From positions 58,032,920 to 58,096,919 of the forward strand of contig CM055101.1 in NCBI GenBank assembly GCA_029204225.1: DNA of 64,000 bases, in the 5' to 3' direction. The translations under genes and the position numbers were made by a program. Under the pieces are notes generated by a model that searched no databases, was not told the DNA's origin, and was given only the letters and a program-made list of their open reading frames with translations. Source of the DNA: Diphasiastrum complanatum (taxonomy: Eukaryota > Streptophyta > Lycopodiopsida > Lycopodiales > Lycopodiaceae). How positions within the stretch are numbered: position 1 is the stretch's first letter; each line of letters opens with the position of its first letter. This document shows positions 56,561 to 64,000 of the stretch, piece by piece.

Positions 56561-58290
56561 TCGTTGAGCGCCGTACTCAACTGTTGGCAAATTACCATAT
56601 ACGATGGTGCATCTGGATTTGTAGCTTTTCTTCGAACATCTCGATTTATCTATTCGTGGAAATTACTAAAACTAGTTAATATTTGATTAACTATTAGTGA
56701 AGTACAGTTGATCAAAATCTGACTGAATTTGTTTTAAATTTTTTTTAAAAATTTACGTAACTTAAAAATTCGTCAAAAATACTATCAGTATTTAGACAAT
56801 TGAAATCAAAAAAACGATTCACTATTTGATTCCTAATCTTACTGAATTAAACATGCAGGACATGCAACATTAACTGTTTTTTTTGACTTTACGGAATTTT
56901 ACGTAAATTTTAGTTCTACGAAAATTGTTGGCCACTTATACTGAGCACATGCGTATAACCACTCAAAACAAATGTAAATCTCTCATACATGTCAGAATCA
57001 CTCTGAGAATTAACATGCAATCAATCCATGCAAGCATAGTACCACAAATTAGGAAATTGGCTAGCATGCAATCAGAACAATTTCAAATTTTATCAATTTT
57101 ACTCACAAAATTGCAAAATTTCAGACGACCATATCTTTGGTTACAGGACACCAAATTAGGTGTTGTAAAGCTCAAAACAAAGAGAGACCTAGTGATCAAG
57201 ACACTTTCCACATCCGCTTCCCATCTAGACTTCACACGTGTGAGATCATAGAAGCTAAAAATCCGTAGTAGGACGCACTTTTTCTAGACCAATTGATCAA
57301 AAACCATGCAACACCTCACCAAGCCCAAAAGTGATGCTATAAACAGTCTTAAACGGTCAATTATACTTCCATGAAGCATTTATACAGGTCTTATGAAGCA
57401 ATATGGACTGAGAACATAGATTTCTTGACTTGTAGAATTCAAAATAGCTTCAAACTTGATGGACATGAAGCATAGGCCACCTGCCATCAATTTACAAGTC
57501 AGATAGCTTGCTAAGAAGGTGAAAAGAATGCTAATCATGTTGCAAAAAAATTCAGAATGATCTCCTCATGGATTTAGAGAGATCCATCCCCCAAAAATCA
57601 CCAAAAATGGTCATTTTTTGCACATTTTTTTTACTTCCTACAAGCTCAATTGTTGGAATTCTTGGCTCTAACTTCATGGAAAGCCTCAAAAGACTTTGAT
57701 TCACCTCTTTACAAGCTCTACATGGTGTTTACAACCACCTACTATCCAACTTTATGAAAAAACAATCAAAAATCATGATTTTTAGCTCTTTTCGATTTTT
57801 TCTTCACTATAAAGTGGAAATGCGTGACATGCAACTCTTTCTCTAGCACATGCAAACCAATTTACAAAATTATAGGCATCTAATTATCTGATCTTGCTAG
57901 ATTTTGGCTCTTACTATGTATTTTGTGTCAAAAAGCATGAAAAACCAAGCAATTTTGACCAAAACATAGCCTAGAATCATAAATAATTGGAAGATCTGGC
58001 ATGCATCATTAATTTCATCCCTAATATGAAAATACACTTGCTAAAAATTCAGATCTACACAAGATTTGAGCTACACAAGAAAAAACTTCAAAAAAGCAAC
58101 ACAAATTGGCTTTCTAAGACAATTCACCATAAATCACAAAAAGAATCTACAAAACTATTCATGGTTCCTTATGCACACAAGTAAGTATAATACTGAGCCT
58201 TATTTGATGTACTGCTAGCTTTACTTTGGTAAGATGTCAACAAAGTGATCAATAAAAAAATATTCGTTTTGTAGGCTGCATTGGAGTTTA
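56561..58290. other. AT-rich stretch without a supported gene
   Basis: It has words common in retrotransposon leaders (minus strand CCTGTAACCAAAGATATGGTCG near 57125). Frames of 65-108 codons show no domain. Confidence 0.4.
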
Positions 58291-58556
58291 AATATGATCT
58301 CCATGGCCAGCCACTATTGTGGATGGGGTGGTGAAACATGTATGTTTAAAAATGAATTTTTGTGAAAATAGTCTCAAAAGTTTCGATAAACAACTTCTTA
58401 TGATCCTTGAAGTATTACCAACTTCAGTCACATCTGTGGCCAGACCAAGAATAATATCAATCAAGGTATCATCGTTAGTGATGAATGTATTCAAAATTTT
58501 ATTTAGATAAACCTTATATGAAAATGTATTCAAAATTTTATTTCGATAAACTTTGT

Positions 58557-59052
58557 ATTTGTTTTCGATGCACAAACTCCCCAACAACAAGATGCACTTA
58601 GTTGTAGGTGGTTTAAGTTCTATAATGCAATGATATTTTTTGAGTGGTATAATTTTCAACAAGACACGGTTGATATTGAGCAAGTAAGCATCATGATCCT
58701 TCTTGTTTTTTACTTTATATATTTTTCATTATGAATGCAACTGTATTTCTCAATCTAATGTTGTGTTTGTTTGCAGTTCTCGCTTGGTGTGTACGCATGT
58801 AATGAAGTGTATAAGTTCAGACAAGATTTAATCAACCTCATCCTTTCAAAGGCAATTATATGTGATCCTAGAAATGATAAGGTTGATCTAGAAGCAAGGT
58901 CAAAATTAAAAGCCCTTTCTCCTGATGTCGCTATTATGAATCACAAAGGTGTTGTAGTTTATAATGAGATATCTACTATTAAAGAAGAGATCAAGCTGAT
59001 GGAGCACACACCAAAGAAACAGAGGAAGCCACATAGCCACAAGAAAAAATAG
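58557..59052 (+). pseudogene. C-terminal part of an Ulp1-like (C48) protease-type gene
   Basis: Two exons: about 58557-58683 and 58777-59052, joined in phase 0 across a 93-bp GT-AG intron (CAA/GTAAGC; TTTGCAG/TTC). The first exon reads VFDAQTPQQQDALSCRWF: a Gln and a Cys in the spacing of the Ulp1 oxyanion Gln and nucleophile Cys, with Arg where Gly normally follows Cys. The second exon is helical, with a Lys/Arg-rich end (PKKQRKPHSHKKK). The His/Asp part upstream is not readable, and a 40-bp local duplication (58484-58555) damages it. Such domains occur in plant DNA transposons as well as host SUMO proteases. Confidence 0.45.
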
Positions 59053-59190
59053 TCAAATCTAAAGACCATAGTGAAATGAAGCATAGTTTGTAAAAAAAGC
59101 CCGACGTTCGGGACTCATTTTTATTAATATAAAAATCTTTAACATTGTACTACATTTATTTTCACGATCTCGTGTGCTTGCTTTTGCATA
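59053..59190. other. Intergenic gap between two convergent gene ends
   Basis: 138 bp separates the stop codons of the plus-strand gene (59052) and the minus-strand gene (59191). It has a short inverted patch around AAAAAAGCCCGACGTTCGGG. Confidence 0.5.
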
Positions 59191-59990
59191 TCATGGCTCT
59201 TCTATCACCTTGATCATCGTACCTAGATCTTTGCATTTTGTAAATTGTTCTTGCCTTTTTCGTATCTGCAAATGAAAAAATGTTTGATTAAAGACTGCAT
59301 AGAACATAACTTTGTATCACTAACAAATTACAGCATTAAATTTAATTTTGATATTAAGAAACTTACCAGTTTCTCATGGACAATGAACCTAAAGTATTTT
59401 GGAAGCTCGTATTGTAATAAGACAAGCTCTGTTCAGATATAGTGAAGGTTGCTGTCTTCTTCAACTGCAATAGTAGCAATGAGTTCATCATTGTATGTAA
59501 TGTCACTCTACTTTCTATCAATGTGTTCATCTTGTTCCATGTCTTGATCTAATGGTATCCGTGTTGTACCACTCTTTTTTCATCTTTGATAGTTGAAATT
59601 AAGGCTCAACGTTTGTCTTTGAATTCAATATCAAAAGCTAATGGAGTCTTTTTTTTTATTTGACAATCTGTATCTTAGTTTGATTTATGGTCCCAACCTT
59701 GGTCCATAAGTTCTGACAATATATCATCTGACAAATCCTTACAAACAAATAATGTCGGTGTTCTATGCACATTTGTAGTTGAAAAAAAAATCAACAAATA
59801 CATTCAAAGAAATAAACCAACTTAATCGAACATTTTTGGACCCCATACTTATTTTCATAGAATTCTTTACATTAGTAAAGAGCTTGCATCGAAATGATTC
59901 TGAAACAATGTTGTCAAGAGTAATCCATTCTTCACTATCCAAGCTTGGAAGTGTAAGGGCCTCAAGGTTTCCAAATCTTCCATGCATATC
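59191..59990 (-). pseudogene. Unrecognised intron-containing gene, C-terminal part
   Basis: The last exon, 59275-59191, reads IRKRQEQFTKCKDLGTMIKV before a stop. It is preceded by a GT-AG intron (59366-59276; CTG/GTAAGT and TTTGCAG/ATA). The exon before it reads NDELIATIAVEEDSNLHY, a stop, then LVLLQYELPKYFRFIVHEKL. A further coding-like frame lies at 59987-59763 (SLDSEEWITLDNIVSESFRC). In-frame stops show decay. No family recognised. Confidence 0.4.
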
Positions 59991-60009
59991 TAGAATGTAA
60001 AGTGATTCA

Positions 60010-60258
60010 TGTCAAGAATTAGATATGCAACATCAAGCATTCACCAAAAGAAGACGGAAGAAGAACACACACTATCACTCTATCACTCTAACACATACAA
60101 AATGTAAAATGTACAAATAAACCCTGAACTCTGATAGAGAGAGAAAACCTATGAGTAGACTAATAGACTAGCCTACAGTTACTGACAACTGGTCACAACT
60201 ATCAACATTAATGTACATCGTAAACAATAACAATGAATTTTATCATTGATTTCTAACA
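60010..60258 (-). repeat. C5 3' LTR
   Basis: On the minus strand it starts TGTTAGAAATC after the purine tract GAGGGAGAG (60259-60268). A candidate end ATTCTTGACA lies at 60010, giving 249 bp. The outer end is tentative. Confidence 0.6.
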
Positions 60259-60350
60259 CTCTCCCTCAATGATAAAACTACATTCTTCTATTCCTAATAG
60301 AGTACGAAACCTCTCAAATTTACATCTACCTAATGACTTAGTAAAAATAT

Positions 60351-61021
60351 CTACCATTTGATCTTCAGATTTACAAAAAACAAGATCAATGGCTCCATCA
60401 AGAATTTTCTCTCAAACAAAATGGTAGTGTATTTCAATGTGCATAACACTGGATTTTTGGCAAGGTGAATGCAACTTTTATTATCGCAAGATATAGTAGT
60501 CGCATCCACCTGTGGTTGACCTAGATCCACAAGCAATCTTCGTAACCATATGGCTTCTTGTGTAGCATTGTCGAGTGCTCGATATTCAGCTTCCGTCGAT
60601 GATAAGATTACTGTAGGTTGCTTTTTGCTGCTCCATGAAATTGTAGTTGTAGCATAACTGAATGTATGACCATTGGTAGGTCTTCTGTCATCAATATTAC
60701 CTGCCCAATTGGCATCTGTATAACCTACCAACACTGGCGCTTCAGGCTAATCATACTTCAAACCAAAATTCAATGTCCCTCGAATGTATCTGAGAATACG
60801 TTTAGTAGACTTCCAATGTGCTTGACTAGGATCTTGCATAAATTGACTAACAACACCGACAACATAAGAAATATCAGGTCGTGTGTGTGTCAAATAAATC
60901 AAACTACCCACCAGCTATCTATATAAATAAGCATCCACTTTCTTAGATTCATCATATGCAGTAAGATTCATGTTGACATCCATAGGTGTACTCATGCATA
61001 TTTGAACTTATAAAGCAAATC
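60351..61021 (-). pseudogene. C5 RT end and RNase H
   Basis: The frame 60734-60351 reads [40 protein letters not shown] and [15 protein letters not shown], the copia RNase H. Between 61021 and 60735 the RT end is present but split over frames with stops. The catalytic Asp/Glu positions of RNase H (D in YTDANW, E in STEAEY) are kept. Confidence 0.85.
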
Positions 61022-61891
61022 TCATGCATATTTCCTTTGTGTAAGAAAGACCATGTCTTCCTTTTGCCATACTTCAATGCCAAGACAATAGTGCATCAAT
61101 CCTAGATCAGTCATGTCAAAAGCATTGGAAAGATCTGATTTGATTTCATCGATTAACTTCTCATTACTTCTTGTAATAATAAAATCATCCACGTACAAGA
61201 CAGTGAACACTATATCTGAATCTTGCATTAGAATGTAAAGATTAGGATTAGCATCACTCTTTATCATTCCTCTTCACTTGAAGTGTTCATCAATGCAAGA
61301 GTACCATGTCCGTGGGGCTTGCTTCAATCCATAAATGGATTTGTTGAGCTTACAAACAAGATGCTCTCTCCCTGACTCAACAGATTTTTGCACTCCATTA
61401 AGAAAAGTAGATTTAACATCCATTTGTTGGATCTTCCAACCATAGAAAGCAGAAATAGCAATGATAGAACGTATAGTCACCATCTTAGCTACGGGTGCGA
61501 AGGTTTCCTCAAAATCAATACCTTCTTGTTGCTCAAATCCTCTCGCAACCAATTGTAATTTGTACTTGTTGAGTTGCCCATCTGCTCCATATTTGATCTT
61601 ATAAATCCATTTGCAAGTGATAGGCTTCTTACCATCAGGTAGCTCAACCGAATTCCACGTCCTCTTTTTCGACATGGCTTCCATTTCTGTTTCCATAGCT
61701 GCATGCCACTCCTTGTGCTCCTTTGCTTCATAAAAAATGTTTGGTTCTTGAGCCTTGAGCACAGAGCCCATCAGGGCTAGATTCATCTCTAATCTTGCAG
61801 GAGGTTTTCGATTTCTACTTGATCTTCTAAACTCTCCCTGCTCACTTGATTTGGGAGTATCTCCCTTATTAGCATCACTTGTTATTGACAA
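61022..61891 (-). pseudogene. C5 reverse transcriptase
   Basis: The frame 61891-61274 has WHAAMETEMEAMSKKRTW, CKWIYKIKYGADGQ, ARGFEQQEGIDFEETFAPVA, IQQMDVKSTFLNG and KLNKSIYGLKQAPRTW. A TGA near 61271 interrupts it, then 61267-61022 continues with YVDDFIITRSNEK (YVDD at 61184-61195, intact) and YCLGIEVWQ. Apart from the single stop the domain looks complete. Confidence 0.88.
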
Positions 61892-61894
61892 GTA

Positions 61895-62690
61895 TCACTT
61901 AGGCACTCTCCTAGGAGTCTCATTATTAACCCTGTCTTTTTCAATTGGCTCTTGTATATCGACACCATCTTCTTCCTTCACTTGCACTTTAGCTTTATCA
62001 TCAAAGAGATCAATTGTCAATTTTATCTGGTCATTTTGACCCATCTCATCAAAAGTAGCATCTCTGGAAATCACGATCTTTTGTGCATCTGTGTCATACA
62101 TCCTATATGCCTTGGCTCTTTCATCATATCCAAGGAGAATACACTTAACAGCTTTTGCATCCAGCTTCTTTCGTTTTTCATCAGGCACATGAGCATAAGC
62201 ATCACAACCAATACTCGTAAATGAGAAACATAGGTTTCTTTTCAGTAAAAGCTTCATAAGGTGTCTTACCCTCCACGGACTTAGTAGGACACCGATTCAA
62301 GATATGAGTAGCTGTGTTGCATGCTTCTGCCCAAAAAGTATTTGGCAAATCTTTGTTCTTAAACATTGCCCTAGCCATCTCCACAATGGATCTGTTTTTC
62401 CATTCTGCAATTCCATTCTGTTGTGGTGAATATGTAGTTTGTCTCTTGATTCCTTGATCCTTGCAAAAATTTATAAACTCTGTTGAAAAATACTCACTGC
62501 CACCATCTGATCTGAGGATCTTAATATAACAACCTGTTTGTTTTTCAACTAGAGCCTTGAACTCTCTAAACTTGGCAAAAGCATCAGATTTCTTGCTTAT
62601 GAAATAAATCCAGATACGTCTACTATAGTCATCAATAAATGTGATGAAATAGTAACAACCACTAATGGACCTAGTTTTATTGGTCCACAC
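61895..62690 (-). pseudogene. C5 integrase core and C-terminus
   Basis: The frame 62690-62202 has YYFITFIDDYSRRIWIYF (first Asp), KILRSDGGSEYFSTEF (second Asp), and PQQNGIAEWKNRSIVEMAR (Glu), then TKSVEGKTPYEAF. The frame 62257-61895 continues SIGCDAYAHVPDEKRKKL and an acidic linker to RT. A frameshift near 62210-62250 separates them. DD35E residues are present. Confidence 0.88.
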
Positions 62691-63300
62691 AGCTCACTAA
62701 GAACAAGATCAAAAATGCCATTGGCTCCTCTTGCTCCATCTTTGGAAAATCTCTCTCTATGTTGTTTTCCCAAAATGCAACCCTCACAAATTTTTTCTTC
62801 AAAAGAGATATCAGACAATCCAACAACTAGATTACCTCTTTTAAGGATTTGCAAGCTTTGAGCACTAATGTGACCAAACCTTTGATGCCAAATGTCACTT
62901 CGACTATCAACAGTGCTTACCATACTTGAGTAAAAGATCTCGCATTCAATTTGTAGAGTCAATTCTTGTTAATTCTAGCTCCTGTAGCAATTACTTTGTA
63001 GTGATTCTTGATGTCCTTGACGAGACATTTGTCGCTGTCAAACTCAACCTTGAGTTGTTGATCAGCCATCGTCCCAACAAATAGTAGATTGCTAGCTAAG
63101 CCATGTACATATTGCACATTGCTTATCTATTATATCTTTCCACTAGCTAACTTCACTGGTACCACTCCAACTCCTTTAACATATAGCAATTTACCATGTC
63201 CAACTTCATCACCATTGTCAGTTTTCTTGAGTTCACAAAACCACTCTTTCCTTGAAGTCATGTGCTTGGATGCACCACTATCAATGTACTAGGTATCCTT
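62597..63300 (-). pseudogene. C5 protease and GAG-pre-integrase domain
   Basis: The protease active site IDSGASKHMTSR lies at about 63246-63285 with the D-S-G-A motif intact (63271-63282). The frame 62962-62597 carries the pre-integrase zinc module, IWHQRFGHISAQSLQIL, then CEGCILGKQHRERF. Between 63240 and 62963 the frame is broken by stops. Confidence 0.8.
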
Positions 63301-63317
63301 GGCTTCATCACTTGTCA

Positions 63318-64000
63318 TTAATGCTGTAATGAACAATTTTGAACTCTCACCTGTATCATCTTCATATTGATCATCATCGTATTCATGTTGATCAGTATAA
63401 TTGTCTTCATAATAATAGTCATCAAATTGATGTTGATCAGCATAATTTTCCGCTTGCCATTTGTCTTTTCTTTGTTCCATCTCCTTCTATTTCTTGAAAC
63501 ATTCATGCTCCCAGTGGCCAGGTTTGTTGCAATTTGTTGCAATACCTACAATTTGTAGGTTTATTTTGTCTTGAATAGCCGCATCCTTGACCTCGGCCTT
63601 GATTCCAATTGCCTCGATTTGGACTATTGTTGACTTGCTCATGAAGTTGTTGAAATGATCCCCGGCTTGAGTTTCCTCCTCTCGATCGATACTCCACCTT
63701 ATCCTCTAACTGCAAGAGCTTGATCATAGCTCTTGTTACGATGATTCAAGTTCTCTTGATGTTGCTCTTCTTGCAAAAAAAATCCACCTAGTTCCTCATA
63801 GGTTGGAAGATTTTCTCTTGTGGATATACTTGTCACAAACATTTGATGTGACTCACTCAGACTATTCAATGTCACTTGCACGATCTCACGGTCTTGTACT
63901 CGCTCTCCAATTGCTGCTAATTGGTCACGGATCTCTTTGATCTTTAGTATGTGATCGACAATAGTTGCACCATCATCCATCCGCAATGTATGCAACTTCG
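63318..64000 (-). pseudogene. C5 gag (UBN2-type) C-terminal part with zinc knuckle
   Basis: The frame 63995-63699 reads RMDDGATIVDHILKIKEIRD, LNSLSESHQMFVTSISTREN and YEELGGFFLQEEQHQ, typical copia gag. The frame 63727-63503 adds a Gly/Arg-rich stretch and the first half of a CCHC knuckle. The knuckle is split by a 10-bp tandem duplication (TTTGTTGCAA at 63523-63532 and 63533-63542). An Asp/Tyr-rich stretch (63480-63330) follows. The N-terminus is outside the window. Confidence 0.85.

Larger units (their letters stand above)
60010..64000 (-). mobile_element. Ty1/copia element C5, 5' end beyond the window
   Basis: It is read from the right edge: gag, zinc knuckle, protease, pre-integrase, integrase, RT, RNase H, purine tract and 3' LTR. 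The order is copia. Few stops and frameshifts interrupt it, and protease DSGA and RT YVDD are intact, making it the least decayed autonomous-type element here. The 5' LTR and PBS lie outside the window. Confidence 0.9.

Overview
The window reads as nuclear DNA of a land plant. It holds plant-type Ty1/copia and Ty3/gypsy (chromovirus) retrotransposons primed by initiator-Met tRNA, GT-AG introns, and a two-exon class I cytosolic small heat-shock protein gene. I cannot name the species. The intron in a class I sHSP and its N-terminus do not look like the usual angiosperm genes, so a non-seed plant is possible (inference). There are no rRNA genes, CRISPR arrays or operons. Nearly all coding sequence is decayed transposon sequence. 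The only intact host-type genes I can support are two identical HSP20 copies.

Layout: 1-5.1 kb is a complete, young, non-autonomous LTR retrotransposon (minus strand) with target-site duplication, PBS, PPT and near-identical LTRs, but no protein genes. 5.2-7.1 kb is a decayed gypsy gag-protease, fused at about 7127 to a copia RNase H. 7.5-9.1 kb is a GGTACT-rich tandem repeat, followed by a MITE-like repeat, an unrecognised pseudogene and an isolated LTR. 11.1-17.4 kb is copia element E1 (plus strand). 17.4-19.8 kb is the 5' half of a related copia element, E2 (minus strand). 20-23.3 kb holds gypsy fragments, including a chromodomain integrase. 23.3-29 kb holds LTRs, a tRNA-derived SINE and a long non-coding stretch. 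29.7-40.8 kb is a direct duplication of about 4.1 kb, each copy carrying the HSP20 gene, with a broken non-LTR reverse transcriptase gene exactly between the copies. 40.8-44.5 kb has a third partial copy of the duplication edge, a long microsatellite and the 5' end of a gypsy-like element. 44.5-47.4 kb is an inverted copy of the 7-9.6 kb block ending in a copia RNase H and LTR. 47.6-50.4 kb is the 3' half of a copia element (E3). 50.4-52.4 kb is a gypsy protease/RT fragment. 52.5-55.5 kb has head-to-head copia halves. 55.8-60 kb has a gag relic and two convergent, intron-containing, decayed genes, one resembling an Ulp1-type protease. 60-64 kb is a copia element that runs off the right edge.

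Main result: the junctions at about 17368 and 47966 are reciprocal. The left junction joins the left part of a copia LTR to the left part of a copia integrase. The right junction joins the right part of that LTR to the right part of the integrase. On both partners the two halves meet within about 10 bp. Flipping the 30.6 kb between them would complete both elements, so this haplotype probably carries a 30.6 kb inversion that contains both HSP20 genes. The second notable structure is the HSP20 tandem duplication with a reverse-transcriptase segment at its junction.
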